A stretch of 64,000 bases of DNA from Lotus japonicus (lineage: Eukaryota > Streptophyta > Magnoliopsida > Fabales > Fabaceae). Where the stretch lies: contig NC_080043.1 of NCBI RefSeq assembly GCF_012489685.1, positions 45,647,127 to 45,711,126 on the forward strand, read 5' to 3'. The notes under the pieces are model-generated. The model saw only the letters and a program-made list of their open reading frames with translations, had not been told where the DNA came from and ran no database searches. Made by a program: the position numbers and the translations under genes. This document shows positions 34,347 to 42,853 of this stretch, piece after piece. How positions within the stretch are numbered: the first letter of the stretch is position 1; each line of letters begins with the position of its first letter.

Positions 34347-34692
34347 AACTCTCTACTTCCATTCCTAGTTACAGTTTTTGGTTTTCCTAAATCATTGTTC
34401 TCTTTTAAGAATCTATGTTTGTGAGGGCATCAAATTTTTCTCTCTGATAGTATTCACTGCTCTACTATCAGCGAAAACTTTCTTACTTCATATAAGGTAA
34501 AACAAGGAATCAAAGATTTTTACTGCAGCACCGTGTGATATTGAATCAAATTTCTTTCTGGATTCAAAAGGTCAACAGTAACAAAAAAAAAAAAAATTTC
34601 ATACGTATGTACTACCTGCCTAGAATTTCAGAGCGTTGACCCTGAATCTCATCATTTTTAAGCCCCTGCGAAAAGCTTTTAACAGAAGACAT
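14130..34692 (-). CDS. Coiled-coil protein with AIR9-like A9/Ig-like C-terminal module (20 coding exons, 561 aa)
   Basis: Assembled by hand from GT...AG borders, all phases agreeing. Exons, 5' to 3': 34692-34616, 30982-30901, 30439-30362, 30282-30223, 30130-30026, 29060-28950, 25579-25538, 23536-23423, 23314-23136, 22857-22807, 22728-22589, 22522-22416, 22324-22282, 22178-22087, 21769-21721, 20861-20791, 19751-19632, 15197-15112, 14629-14584, 14162-14130. Residues about 26-185 are charged heptad-rich coiled coil (e.g. [17 protein letters not shown]); about 186-345 are a linker; about 347-551 form a compact domain with [54 protein letters not shown] and a final [19 protein letters not shown]. 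The last part resembles, as I recall the family, the A9-type C-terminal region of plant AIR9-like microtubule-associated proteins, so a cytoskeletal role is likely but inferred. Exon 10 lacks an AG acceptor (see findings). No frameshift or stop was seen. Introns hold most of the TEs between 15 and 34 kb. Confidence 0.88.
15575..16506 (+). mobile_element. gypsy 5' LTR in intron 17 (about 932 bp)
   Basis: Starts TGTTAGCACT and ends CTATCA, one base before a primer-binding site TGGTATCAGAGC at 16508. A TATA-like CTATAAATAGA lies at about 15990-16000. The inner border is firm; the outer border is the best TG start. Small ORFs in it look incidental. Confidence 0.65.
16508..16519 (+). other. Primer-binding site, tRNA-Met type
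   Basis: TGGTATCAGAGC, the standard plant initiator tRNA-Met primer-binding site, 1 nt after the LTR end. Confidence 0.85.
16565..17243 (+). pseudogene. Degenerate gypsy gag, plus strand
   Basis: From ATG 16565: a charged N-terminus, then [17 protein letters not shown] (about residue 77), the conserved start of plant gypsy Gag. The frame shifts near 16880; the shifted frame gives [10 protein letters not shown], a stop at 16942-16944, then [17 protein letters not shown] second shift near 17005 leads into [18 protein letters not shown]...[15 protein letters not shown] and stops at 17241-17243. Two frameshifts and a stop make it non-functional. It has no zinc knuckle or pol downstream; the element is cut at about 17250. 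Confidence 0.85.
17457..18263 (-). pseudogene. Degenerate gypsy gag, minus strand
   Basis: Starts at the ATG 18261-18263, next to the primer-binding site. Visible motifs: [25 protein letters not shown], then after a frameshift near 17920 the segment [16 protein letters not shown]...[17 protein letters not shown] and a Lys/Gly-rich tail. It is homologous to the plus-strand gag at 16565-17243 but clearly a different family member. No zinc knuckle or pol follows. The two gags lie tail-to-tail, with about 210 bp of unassigned DNA (17244-17456) between them. Confidence 0.85.
18300..18545 (-). mobile_element. gypsy LTR (partial) of the minus-strand gag element
   Basis: Plus-strand start TGTTAGGTACC at 18300 abuts a minus-strand primer-binding site TTGGTATCAGAGC (18287-18299). 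It carries LTR-like sequence up to about 18545, where copia coding sequence starts. The outer end is not a clear TG, so it may be truncated. Confidence 0.65.
18546..19055 (+). pseudogene. copia RT end and RNase H, intron 17
   Basis: Open frame of 169 codons. The end of RT is recognisable as [14 protein letters not shown]. After an out-of-frame patch come [47 protein letters not shown] and [16 protein letters not shown], the canonical RNase H series of plant copia Pol. Upstream pol is missing. A polypurine tract GCTTGCGGGGG (19057-19066) and an LTR follow, so this is the 3' end of a plus-strand element cut by the gypsy insertion. Confidence 0.88.
19067..19277 (+). mobile_element. copia 3' LTR (211 bp)
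   Basis: TGTATTAGAG...TTCAACA following the polypurine tract. It contains an ATATATACC TATA-like site (about 19160) and a CT-rich tail. TSD candidate ATATC (19278-19282). Confidence 0.75.
20643..20699. repeat. Perfect 16-bp inverted repeat (hairpin) in intron 16
   Basis: TTATTGAAAAGTACAG (20643-20658) and its exact reverse complement (20684-20699) around a 25-nt AT-rich loop, 92 bp 3' (minus sense) of exon 16. Possibly a tiny MITE or a structured intron element. Confidence 0.7.
21021..21474 (-). mobile_element. TRIM-like element in intron 15
   Basis: Two diverged direct repeats (21021-21165 and 21316-21474) begin TGAYAAGAACCTTT and share AAGGCTTCATAAA-like and AATGTGAGAC blocks. On the minus strand the inner end of the right repeat is followed by TGGTATCAAAATC, a slightly altered tRNA-Met primer-binding site. 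The internal part is only 150 bp, so it is a terminal-repeat retrotransposon in miniature. No clean TSD; the repeats are old. Confidence 0.55.
21485..21532. repeat. (TC)n microsatellite
   Basis: TTTCTTTCTCTCTC followed by further CT repeats, just outside the TRIM. Confidence 0.85.
23840..24144 (+). mobile_element. TRIM element (305 bp) with 77-bp LTRs
   Basis: Direct repeats 23840-23916 and 24068-24144, each TGTKAGAAATA...GTGTCTTCACCCAACA...TGACA. The left one is followed by TAGTATCATAACC, a mutated form of TGGTATCAGAGCC. A short internal region has CTCTATGACCAAGTGG. A purine run TATGAGGGAGCA precedes the right LTR. Flanks CACAA (23835-23839) and CACCA (24145-24149) look like a TSD with one mismatch. 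Confidence 0.8.
24216..24406 (+). mobile_element. copia LTR with primer-binding site
   Basis: TGTTAGATACC...TTTCAACA (191 bp), followed at 24407 by TGGTATCAAAAGCC. It contains TATATATAATAG near 24324. The downstream leader shares GGTGGACCCACTGCCC with the element at 25602, so they are relatives. Confidence 0.75.
24776..24883 (+). pseudogene. copia Pol C-terminus
   Basis: Reads [20 protein letters not shown] followed by a short tail and a stop. This is the standard end of plant copia RNase H (ADILTKAL...F). The rest of pol is missing. Confidence 0.8.
25602..26998 (+). mobile_element. copia LTR interrupted by a hAT element
   Basis: TGTTAGAATATC at 25602 and TTTCAACA at 26998, followed by TGGTATCTGGACTC (primer-binding site, 26999). 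Without the 1008-bp hAT insertion plus TSD, the LTR would be about 389 bp. The LTR start is only 22 bp from exon 7. Confidence 0.8.
25677..26676. mobile_element. hAT non-autonomous element, 1000 bp, TSD ATTGTAGG
   Basis: Perfect 8-bp duplication ATTGTAGG at 25669-25676 and 26677-26684. Short terminal repeats CAGTGACGGATCC and (reverse complement of the right end) CAGGGACAGACGCAC. The interior is AT-rich with repeated GTGGGGGCA motifs near both ends and no transposase ORF. Confidence 0.92.
26999..27838 (+). pseudogene. Remains of a copia internal region
   Basis: Leader with GGTGGACCCACTGCCC, then a GC-rich stretch with a 65-codon ORF (27357-27554) that I cannot assign, and at 27644-27838 a decayed RNase H segment: [20 protein letters not shown], then [12 protein letters not shown], with loss of similarity after it. 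An LTR-like segment on the opposite strand (about 27175-27360, with a minus-strand CTATAAATAAG TATA motif near 27303-27313) splits the element. Confidence 0.65.
27996..28255 (+). mobile_element. Old TRIM relic
   Basis: Same order of blocks as the TRIM at 23840-24144 (ATGACATGAAGTTGGAGCC, TATAGAGTTCAATCC, GTCCACGCTTCAAGTCC, CATCTTACAGCTTAAA), but strongly diverged and with incomplete LTRs. Confidence 0.5.
28369..28382. repeat. Poly-C run
   Basis: Fourteen consecutive C residues in an intron. It could be a length-variable or assembly-sensitive site. Confidence 0.9.
29434..29740. repeat. Two-copy direct repeat, about 154-bp period
   Basis: TTCTTGACA...CCATTCTAYATATTRAACTTCAA starts at 29434 and 29588; both copies end with GGCTTTCACTTAT and TTACAT. 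Copies are diverged. It may be a TRIM-like LTR pair or a simple duplication within intron 5. Confidence 0.6.
30608..30895 (-). mobile_element. TRIM element abutting a splice donor
   Basis: On the minus strand: LTR TGTTTTGAAATATAATATAAAACC...GGTTCATGACA, primer-binding site TGGTATCAAAAACC, internal CTCTATGGCCACATGG, purine tract GTGAGGGAG, then a second LTR TGTATTTGAATTATAATATAAAATC ending TTTGACA at 30608. Same family as 23840-24144. Its 5' end lies 5 bp inside the intron after exon 2 (donor at 30900). Confidence 0.78.
31764..33359 (+). pseudogene. copia RT-RNase H with hAT insertion
   Basis: RT end [20 protein letters not shown] and ...[18 protein letters not shown] up to 31973; after the hAT element it resumes at 32690 with [70 protein letters not shown]. 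Stops and a frameshift (near 33080-33110) show it is dead. A polypurine run GATGGGGGG (33349-33357) marks the 3' end. Confidence 0.88.
31974..32681. mobile_element. hAT non-autonomous element, 708 bp, TSD GTACAACA
   Basis: Perfect 8-bp duplication GTACAACA at 31966-31973 and 32682-32689 inside the copia RT. Ends are AAGTGTTATCAAATAGCGG and TTTGATAACACTG (inverted). Subterminal GCGGCTATAGCGG-type motifs; no transposase. Similar GCGG motifs occur near 31470-31520 and 33500-33960. Confidence 0.93.
33360..33478 (+). mobile_element. Truncated copia 3' LTR
   Basis: Sequence right after the polypurine tract (TGAGTATTAGACCAG...), with an AT-repeat TATA region near 33440, stopped at 33479 by another GCGG-type element. 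Confidence 0.5.
33479..33968. mobile_element. hAT-like relic with GCGGCTAT motifs
   Basis: Starts CAGTGTAGTCG...ATAGCGG and ends CAGCCGCTATACTG, short inverted ends with subterminal TAGCG/GCGGCC motifs like the 31974-32681 element. No clear TSD. Confidence 0.5.
33988..34073. repeat. 86-nt near-perfect hairpin
   Basis: Arms of 40 nt (33988-34027 and 34034-34073) around a 6-nt loop, with four mismatches. Core arm sequence GAAAGTCTTCCTAGC. It has the size and pairing of a plant miRNA precursor but could be a fold-back duplication next to a TRIM. Confidence 0.75.
34086..34171 (-). mobile_element. TRIM LTR with intact primer-binding site
   Basis: Minus strand TGTTAGAATATAAAATC...GGTTACTTAACA (34171-34099), then TGGTATCAGAGCC (34098-34086). 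The second LTR was not found; the internal side runs into the 86-nt hairpin. Confidence 0.7.
34283..34342. repeat. (TTC)n(TC)n microsatellite
   Basis: Compound repeat in intron 1: about seven TTC units followed by about fourteen TC units. Confidence 0.9.
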
Positions 34693-34725
34693 AGAATGGC
34701 CAACACAAGGTCCTCTTCAAAAAAC
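34616..34725 (-). other. First coding exon with 5' UTR segment
   Basis: A TTACAG acceptor precedes 34725, so the exon carries 33 nt of 5' UTR before the ATG at 34690-34692. The donor is GCAG|GTAGT at 34616/34615. The 5' UTR is therefore split by an intron of about 615 bp. Confidence 0.7.
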
Positions 34726-35340
34726 CTGTAATTAAATCATAGTAGTTTCTTTCCATTATTAGCAATAAATTCCTGCATTTTGCCTCATTTGATCCCCTTA
34801 TTCAGGTCCACAAAATCAAGATTTCGGTATATCCAATTCATACCAGGAAATGCTTTATGAAGAAACAGATACCAAAGAGTTAACAACTTTTTCAATGCCC
34901 TAAAGCAAAATTCTTGATTAGTAATATGTCACTTCTCATATGACCAAGTAAAAGCACACATAAAAAACTCACTGGACATTGATCATTCAATTAGCACATA
35001 AAAAATATTCCAGACAAATAGCAACAATTACACCACACAATCATGTAGTGACAACCCAAAATGAACATGAACAACTTGTATGTAGAACTATCCAATTAGC
35101 AGCACGATCAGCAAAGAAGCTCTCAAATTGACAAATTTAATCCATTTGACCACACTGACAACCCAAAATTCTCAAGCAGACACACAATCAACATAGGAGA
35201 GGACCCAATTGCAATTCCAAAGATTAGACAAAAACATCACAGAATGAAAAAATCAAGCTTAGAACACGCGGGCATCACAGAGCACATCATTCAAACAATA
35301 ACGACAACAACCAGATACGTAATTAGAAGCAGGGACTAAC

Positions 35341-35460
35341 CGACAGCAAGTGCAACAACGTTGGCAACCAACCAACGACCTTAGTCTGTGTTGGACCTCA
35401 AAAAATGAGATTGTGAGGAAAACATGGAGAGCGAGAGAGAAAACCCAGATGTTATATGGG
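35341..35460 (-). promoter_or_regulatory. 5' UTR exon and probable transcription start region
   Basis: The minus strand has a pyrimidine-rich leader (TTTTCTCTCTCGCTCTCC, about 35430-35447) and a donor TGTCG|GTTAGT at 35341/35340 pairing with the acceptor at 34726. No clear TATA box was found upstream. The start position is an estimate. Confidence 0.45.
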
Positions 35461-35776
35461 GGCAGATTCAGAACTTGAATGGGAATGGAAATGTGAGACA
35501 CGTCAAGAAATCGGGAAATTTAGAAAAATCTAAGACTTTTTCAGAGAAAGAAAATAAGTGAAATGAATGAATGAGGCAAAATTGGTACTAAATGGTGAAT
35601 GAAATTGAAATTAAGATGAATATGTTTTTACGTTAATTCAATTCGTATTTAAATACTCATTAAGACGTTTCAATGTGTGTTTCTTTTGATGTCGCTCTAG
35701 GTAGGGGTAGAGCCATTAAAATGGGTATGGTCTGATTGGGCAATTTGAATAATCTGGAACTAAGCATGGGCTAGAT

Positions 35777-36101
35777 TAGGGTCCAGTTTGGAAGAGCTTA
35801 TTTGAGCTTATCTGACAGCATAAGCTCTTATGTCAGTGTTTGGGAGGGCTTATGCAAACAGCTTATGACCTGCCATAAGCTATTTTCAGCTTATTTTCAT
35901 AAGCTACTTAGGATAGCTTATGAAAAACAGCTTATATATACAACTTATTTTTAATTTATTTTAATAAATTTTTCAAAAATAGCTTATGAATAATCGCTTA
36001 TGTCATGCTCTTATGTCATAAGCGCTTGCGCATAAGCGCTTATGACATAAGCGCTTATGACCATAAGTGTTTAATTAAGCTGTTTTTCCAAACGGGGCCT
36101 A
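35777..36101. mobile_element. MITE, 325 bp, rich in AGCTTATG repeats
   Basis: Left end TAGGGTCCAGTTTGGAAGAGC and right end GCTGTTTTTCCAAACGGGGCCTA are inverted. The interior is built of AGCTTATG/CATAAGC repeats that can fold back along most of its length. TSD unclear (possibly GAT). It lies about 300 bp upstream of the host-gene 5' UTR. Confidence 0.75.
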
Positions 36102-37447
36102 GATTGATGAATGATGTTTTTTGCACACACTAATGAACTAATAACTCACTTAATATGTGAAGGGATCATCTCTATGTTTGGTGCTTATGGACCATGCCAA
36201 GACTTGAATCGTCCTGCTCCATAATTTAATTAGTTACACTTGTAACTATCATTTTAGGATATACTTTACTATGTTACATTGTATTTACTACCTTAAACAT
36301 ATAGTATTGTTCCGCTTGTTCGCTTTTTAGATCGATTTTTGATATGATGTTTTCCATTATGCAATATAGAGTCTGACTGGGGTGCGTCCTTTATTGTACT
36401 GTCATCGTATCTTAGTTTTATCATTTCACCACTTCCTTCAAGCATAACTTAGGGAGTCTAATCGAGATGTGTTCCTTTGTTCGATCGCTAATATATCTCA
36501 GCTTGCACACTTGCAATTGTTCCAAGTAATCATGTTAAATTAACTTCAAGTATCTAATACATTTTGACACACCTTTTAAGATTTCAGCGTTGTTTATGCT
36601 TTATGTGGTCGGAAGCCTTTAAAGAAACGAGTTAAGAGTCAAGACACTCTTCTTCCTCTCCTTATAAAAAAAGATATCAAATGTTGTTAATCCTGCTATT
36701 AAACAAGTTATTTATTGCAATAATTTGTGAGTATAACCAATTATCATTAAGAATCTCATCATTGGACCAAGTCTTCTTATTTTGGGGTATATATGATACT
36801 TCGGCTCCCGGCGGTGGAAATGCAAGAAAAATTACGAATTTGACCACTTGTGTCCTTACTCTTCAATTTTCTGTTGAGATCTTTCCCATAAAGGTGTTCA
36901 AATTGGATCAATGGGAGAATTTTCTCCTACTCTGAACTTATGAGGACATGCATAAGGTTTGAACCGCCCAGAAAGTACTTCGAATTTTTCTTTGCATAAA
37001 TTAGGGATACAAGCCTTCCAACCTATAACCTATTTTAGTTGAAAGGGTTTTCGAGGAAAACAAATAACCTTGGGTTTTTTTTAAGATTTGGTGAGCCTTT
37101 AAAAAATGATTTTAGAATCTACTTTCTTTTTCATTTTGGATCAAAGGAAAGAAAGCATGCATCTGAAATAACGCACTTATAATACATTTTTAAAGGATTA
37201 TGTGGTACAATGGGGTTGTGCATATTGTCGTACAAACATCAAATGTTGGATATCTTACTTTGTACTTACTTTAACAAAAGGGAAAGAGCTCCCAAAGATC
37301 ATTTATTCTTTTGGAATACAGGAACCGAATAGCGGGACCAAAACCTATTGCCTTATCGCTTGGCCACGTCTTGTCGTTTTTATTTTCATTTTTCCTCCTC
37401 TTTTTTTCGACATATTTGATAAATGTTGATAACTCTCGGGTACAGTA
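36102..37447. other. No gene recognised
   Basis: AT-rich DNA. Two short plus ORFs (36681-36935 and 37202-37429) match no family I know. The region 36600-37430 may be retroelement leader or LTR sequence, because pol scraps follow, but no TG...CA border was found. Confidence 0.4.
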
Positions 37448-37573
37448 TTAGAAGGGAAAAATCAAAGCTTTATGGGAAAACTTGTTGAGAATGTGCTTTG
37501 TTGAGATCGAAGCTCCTAAATCCTTTAAAGATGGGCGGCCCAACAAGATGTTGTAAGTAGATGGGCAATCCAC
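37448..37573 (-). pseudogene. gypsy protease-RT linker fragment
   Basis: Minus frame reads YNILLGRPSLKDLGASIST followed by KHILNKF and stops at 37448-37450. It matches the conserved Y.ILGRP.L..L.A..ST block between protease and RT of plant gypsy Pol. It is isolated between unassigned DNA and a copia fragment. Confidence 0.75.
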
Positions 37574-37575
37574 AA

Positions 37576-38320
37576 CTAAAAAACAAACCTTAATTGTCTT
37601 ATACATTTTTCCCTTAACTTCTCAAATTGCACAGCATCAAGAGCTTTAGTGAAAATATCTGCCACTTGATTTTCAGTCCCCACATACTCTAACTTCACAA
37701 TTCCATCCTCAACAAGTTCACGTATGAAGTGATGCCTGATATCAATGTGTTTTTTCCTACTGTGCTGTATAGGATTCTTTGAGATGTTAATTGCACTCAA
37801 ATTACCACAATATAATGTCAGGACATCCTGTGAGACATTGTACTCTTTCAACATCTGCTTCATCCAAATTAGTTGTGTACAATTACTCCCAGCAGTATTC
37901 AGCTTCTGCCGTGGACAATGACACACTATTTTGCTTCTTGCAAAACCACGAAAGCACTACCAGCCCAATCAGCATCACAATAGCCTATTAACATAGAGTT
38001 GGGATCATGAGAGTAGAAAAAATTCCATAATCACTAGTTCCATTAACATACTTGATGATTCGTTTAACCTGCACAAGATGGCTAGCTTTTGGTTCAGATT
38101 TGTACCTAGCACAAACACCAACAACAAAAGTGATATCTGGCCTACTTGTAGTAAGATAGAGAAGACTTCCAATCATACTCTTGTAAAGACTCTGATCAAC
38201 ACTAATCCTTTTTCATCCCTAGTCAATTTGATGTGAGTAGTAGCTGGAGTCCTCTTATGACTAGCATTTTCTAAGCCAAACTTCTTAACAATGCTTCTAG
38301 CATATTTGCTTTGAGATATG
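37576..38320 (-). pseudogene. Sirevirus-like copia RT end and RNase H
   Basis: From 38320 down: SKYARSIVKKFGLENA, SMIGSLLYLTTSRPDITF, VQVKRIIKYVNGTSDYGI, then (frameshifted) QLIWMKQMLKEY, IQHSRKKHIDIRHHFIREL and NQVADIFTKALD. The order and motifs are those of Sirevirus Pol. At least two frameshifts. Cut at 38320 by the Tat LTR. Confidence 0.88.
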
Positions 38321-38981
38321 TGTTAAACATAAAGTTTAGAGTACTTTCGACCTAAAGAGAAAAAATCGATTATGGTATATGGAAGTCGAATGTATGAAGA
38401 TTTATGTATATAAATTTGTTCAGTGTCTGATGTGGTCGACAACAACATTTTCGACTCAAAATTTGTGTTTCGAAATACAAGAAGACAAGTCAAAAGCCAG
38501 GTATCGGGAATATGATGCAAGAAGGGCACGTGTTAGACGAAAAGACACGTGTAAGATGAGGAGACGCATAGAGGACACTTGTAATGGTTCCATCAATTGA
38601 CCGTTGGAAAACAGTTGTGTTTCGTGTCTATAAATAGCAGGTTTTTACATAGAATAAGGGGTTCACGAATACTTACTCGAATGTACTCAAAACGCTTACA
38701 TTCGAATGCAATGACTACAAGCAAACTTAGAGGAAAAAAGTAGGAATTTCGTGAAACTCTTGTACTTTTAGATTTAATTGCTATACATAAAGTTTCTATA
38801 TTCATATTCATTTGCTTTCCGTCGAATTTACTTATTGCATTTACATTTCTTGTCAAGTTTTTTCTAGTTTTATTAATCAATTCACTCAAACGTTTTCACC
38901 AAAGAACCCAAGAGGACTCGAATCCAGTCCCAGATTTATCATTGGATTCTCTATTTGTTTTACCAAAATTTGGTGTAAACA
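38321..38981 (+). mobile_element. 5' LTR of Tat-lineage gypsy element (661 bp)
   Basis: TGTTAAACAT...GTGTAAACA with a sharp left border against copia coding sequence. Followed at about 38984-39003 by TTTGCACACCTGGTGGGACC, which has the layout of the Tat-type primer-binding site. The left TSD candidate is ATATG (38316-38320). The 3' LTR was not found in the window. Confidence 0.78.
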
Positions 38982-39061
38982 AATTTGCACACCTGGTGGG
39001 ACCTCTTTGTGAAAATAGTTGTTGAATTTGGTTATCATTCAAACTTACTTGACCCACGTTT

Positions 39062-40480
39062 ATGCGTTTAAGAAGTGGAAGATTAGTAAGTATGGCAAAT
39101 GGTAGATCAAGAAGTGGCAATTCCCCTTCTGCGAATTCTGGACCTTCGGCAAGTCAAGCCGGAAATCCCAATGCTGGAACGAATATTGAGGGAAATGCTT
39201 TGAATTCTGGAACGGCACAGGCAACGAAAACTAATGTGGCGGAAAATGTGATGCATGTGGCATCACAAGCGGCTATAGTGCCTTCTCCGACAACTCCAGT
39301 GGTGTCACAAATGGTTGTCGGGGCCTCTCACCCTCAACCGGTATACATGCCGGTGAACCCACCATTTGGAATGCCTCCAGGATTGATGGCTGGAGTGGGG
39401 ACATTCCCTGCCATATATTAGGATAACATAATGTCAGTCGGATCCCCAAGGAATCCGCACCAGGCTTCGGCTTCCAACGTAGGAGGTCGAAACAATATTT
39501 ACCCTCGAGGAATGGCGGGGGTGAATGTCAACCCTTTAGGGAATTCCTTGACAAATACCTCTGTTAATGTGTTGAGGCAACAAATGGATGATAGTAACCA
39601 TGAAATGGTGAACATGTTGGCCCAACAAATAGGAACTGTGTTTAACCATTTTATCCAAAACACAAACGAGTCTTATCAACAGTTGACCAGACAGATGGGT
39701 CGAATTGCTGACGCATTTGGAGTTCCTCGAACTGTGGTGGCGAATCCTTTGGGTGCAGCGGTGAATAACGCTGTTGAAATCAATGCAGTTCCTCATAATG
39801 AACCGCTTCAAGCAAATGTCGAAATAGCGGCATTGCAAGGTGGTCGAAACCAATTGGATAACCCTCATGTCCAAGTGCCTCAAAATATTGAAAATCCTAT
39901 TTTAATAAATCGAAATATGGATGCAGATAGGATAGTCGAGAGAGTTAGACAAAATAACATTGGGGGGCATCGAAATATAGCAGGCATAGTCGAACTATTA
40001 TTGAACCAACATGGGTTCAATGTGGGTTATGCGAACCGACCCCATTTCGCTTCGGCCTTCTCCGAGTTCGTCCTCAAGGCCGAATTACCTAGAGGTTGGA
40101 AGGTCCCAAAATTTACCAAATTTTCAGGGGCCACTAGGGAATCGACGGTCGAACACATTGCTAGGTACCAGATAGAAGCAGGGGATATAGCAAATAACGA
40201 GAATTTAAAAATGAAATATTTTCCTAGTTCTCTAACCAAAAATGCTTTTACATGGTTTACCACTTTGTTGCCTAATTCGATCCATAATTGGACACAATTG
40301 GAAAGAGTTTTTCATGAACAGTTCTTTAGAGGCGAGTCGAAAGTTAGTCTAAAAGAACTGGCTAGCGTGAAAAGAAAGTTTAAGGAAACCATAGACGATT
40401 AGTTGAATAGGTTTAGACAATTGAAGTCGAAGTGCTTCACTTAAGTACCAGAACATGAGTTAGTCGAAATGGCGGCTGGT
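39062..40480 (+). pseudogene. Tat-lineage gag, interrupted
   Basis: A single reading frame from ATG 39062 with only three in-frame stops (TAG 39419-39421, TAG 40400-40402, TAA 40442-40444), about 470 codons long. Ser/Asn/Gly-rich start, then the retrotransposon Gag core: RGWKVPKFTKFSGATRESTV, ENLKMKYFPSSLTKNAFTWF, and FHEQFFRGESKVSLKEL. It is cut at 40480 by the solo LTR insertion and continues for 85 bp after it (44677-44761: DYSIRKKIDTQHLRDMAQLA). Few lesions suggest a fairly recent loss of function. Confidence 0.88.
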
Positions 40481-41150
40481 TGTAAGACCCAAGTTTTTAA
40501 GCTTAGAATAAGTGGAAGAGATTTCCATTTACGATTAGGCTTGATGTATCGTGAAAGGAAACCTGAACAAGAGTTTACCAAATGAAATAAATTTATGAAG
40601 GAGAAAGTTCAGGAAAAGTCTGAGGTTCGTATTGAAGTCGATAAAAGTTATAGCACGATCGTTATACGCTTAAACCTAGGTCAGAAACCCTAGTATATAG
40701 CTAATTTTCACTTTTAGGCACGACGGAAGTTAATTCCAAAAATCTTCAGAGAAATGTTAGAACTTCTCTTTTTCCATATATCACAATCGTTTCGAGGCGA
40801 AACTCTAGGATCTACGAACGTCCGATTCCAATCATCGGAAGTTTGCCGAAACCGAATCCCTGGTATTTCAAAACCCTAGAATTTCTCGACGATGAAGACT
40901 TTTTCTATTCAGAGCTTCAAATGAATATTCCACACGTGTACACCCATTTCTCTTGATGGTTTCAATCTTTCTTCAGAAGGAAGTTTTCTATTCCGACATT
41001 CGATGCAAAAAGCAACTTATCGGGTAAAATAGTTTTATACCGACTATGCATTAGTTGCCAAAAATACAAGGAGACCTCTTTATGGTTTTGTAATTCTTTT
41101 GCCAAAACATATCTATTAATTCACGGAGAATGACGCCGGAAAAATCAGAT

Positions 41151-41173
41151 TCGCGAAACTTTCATTTTCCCGC
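41151..41173 (+). promoter_or_regulatory. Paired E2F-like motifs, solo LTR
   Basis: TCGCGAAA (41151-41158) and TTTCCCGC (41166-41173), about 20 bp upstream of a TATA-like site. The same pair is at the same place in other family members. Confidence 0.5.
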
Positions 41174-42746
41174 GATTTGCCATCTTCTTTATATAGCAAG
41201 AAAGGTGAGAAAAATTACAAAAACTCCTCCATTTTCTCTCCAAGGCCGCGAGCTCCATAGAAGGAAGAGGAAGAAGAGCTTTTCTTCATTTCTTGCTTGA
41301 TCGTCGATCAATCAGTTGCTGCTTCAAGGTTTCGAGGTATAGTCGCTAATCCTTACCTCTGATCGCTTTTTCCATAGCTTTTCTGTAGACTTTTCTGAGC
41401 TGATAGTTTATGGGTTTTTGCAAAACTATCTTGAATCTTTCATTTCTGATTCTAAACCTCTTCTATATGTGCCCAAGATCACTTCTGCCGGGTTAGATTT
41501 TCCGTTATGTCGCCGGAATTCCGCCGGAATCAATTTTAGCCTTAAATACCCATTTTTGGAGTTTTTGAGGTAAAGCTTCAACCTTTAGGCTGAAAACTAT
41601 CGCCTTAGCTTAGTGCTAGTAGGATTAGTTGTCATAAACGTCGTTGGTGACGTCCCTGCAAAATTTTATTTTTGGGATTTCAGTTTTGAAAATCCTAAGT
41701 TAAAAATCATGACCAAAATACCCCTGCGACAGTTTTTGATCCGATAATTTTTCCGAGTTCAGAATACCCTTAGTTACGGCTAATGATAGCATAGGAACCA
41801 AGTTTGATCGAAGAAAAATCGAGTCTCCTAATTGTGAAAAGTGGCCGAACCTATTTAAGGGGGAGGAGGAAAATTTCCTTTTCTGAAAACTTGTCTTTCG
41901 CGCTAGATTATCGTACCTTAGAGTATAGATTACTTCGAGTAACCTTAGTAAGTATCGATAGCTTAGTTTTCGATAGATTCTGATAGTATTTCTGTGGTTT
42001 TGCTCTAAAGGTGATTTTGAGGAATTCCCAGAGGAGCAAGCCTTTGATTGTGAACAAGTGTTAGGAGATCGTCCTGGAGAATCTACAGGTGAGGGCTTCT
42101 CACTGAATCTCTAGTTAATGCTTAGGGTCGATGTTTCGACATTGTTTACTGTTTATGCACTGGAATTGTGTGTGGTTAGAAAATGTTTTCTGAGGCTTCG
42201 GCTGACAATGTAGGTGATGCATCTACTGAATGTTTTTGATGAGTGAATGACATGCTAAGTGCTAAATTGGGTAATTTAGGATGTGTGGTGCATGCCTTAT
42301 ATGCTAGGTGCTATGTGGTTATTGCTTAAGATATTGACATATGACATGTTGATTGATTATGATGAGTTAATTCTGCTTTTGCACTATAATCTGAGTTCCT
42401 GAACGGTGAGAAAAGCGGGCAGGTCATGCCGATTTTATTTTGAGAGTTTTGAGAAAGCTTGAAAGGACGAATGAGATTCGGGCCTTGTTGTGGTGTTGTA
42501 TGGATCGAGACATTCTCTGGAGTCATTTGGGGATTAGGGGATCCCGAGAACTTATAGGATTCGCGATAAGACTAAAAGGATAATTATTTTGTAAAGAAAA
42601 CTCATAAGACATTAAACAACCTCTAAATCTTTAAGTAATGGTAATAATCTCGGAAGGAAGCTTTGGATGCAAATCATAGTTTTGGAAAACGAGAAGTGTC
42701 GTCGGATCCCAGCATTGAGAAAGTTGAGGGGCTTCGGGTATGTAGA

Positions 42747-42836
42747 TGTTGTGGTGCTGTTGGAGCAGCGTTTGTTGTTGTGCTGTTGGAGCAGCTATTG
42801 TGGTTGTGCTGTTGGAGCAGCTATGTTGTTGGGTGT
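42747..42836. repeat. About 30-bp minisatellite in solo LTR
   Basis: Three copies of a unit containing GTGCTGTTGGAGCAGC, immediately upstream of the 60-bp array. Confidence 0.8.
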
Positions 42837-42853
42837 ATCTTCGACTTTGCGGC

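Noticed and set aside
35259..35501. 80-codon minus ORF over the 5' UTR exon
   Set aside because: It runs through the splice donor at 35341/35340 and has no coding features; the leader exon interpretation fits the gene better.
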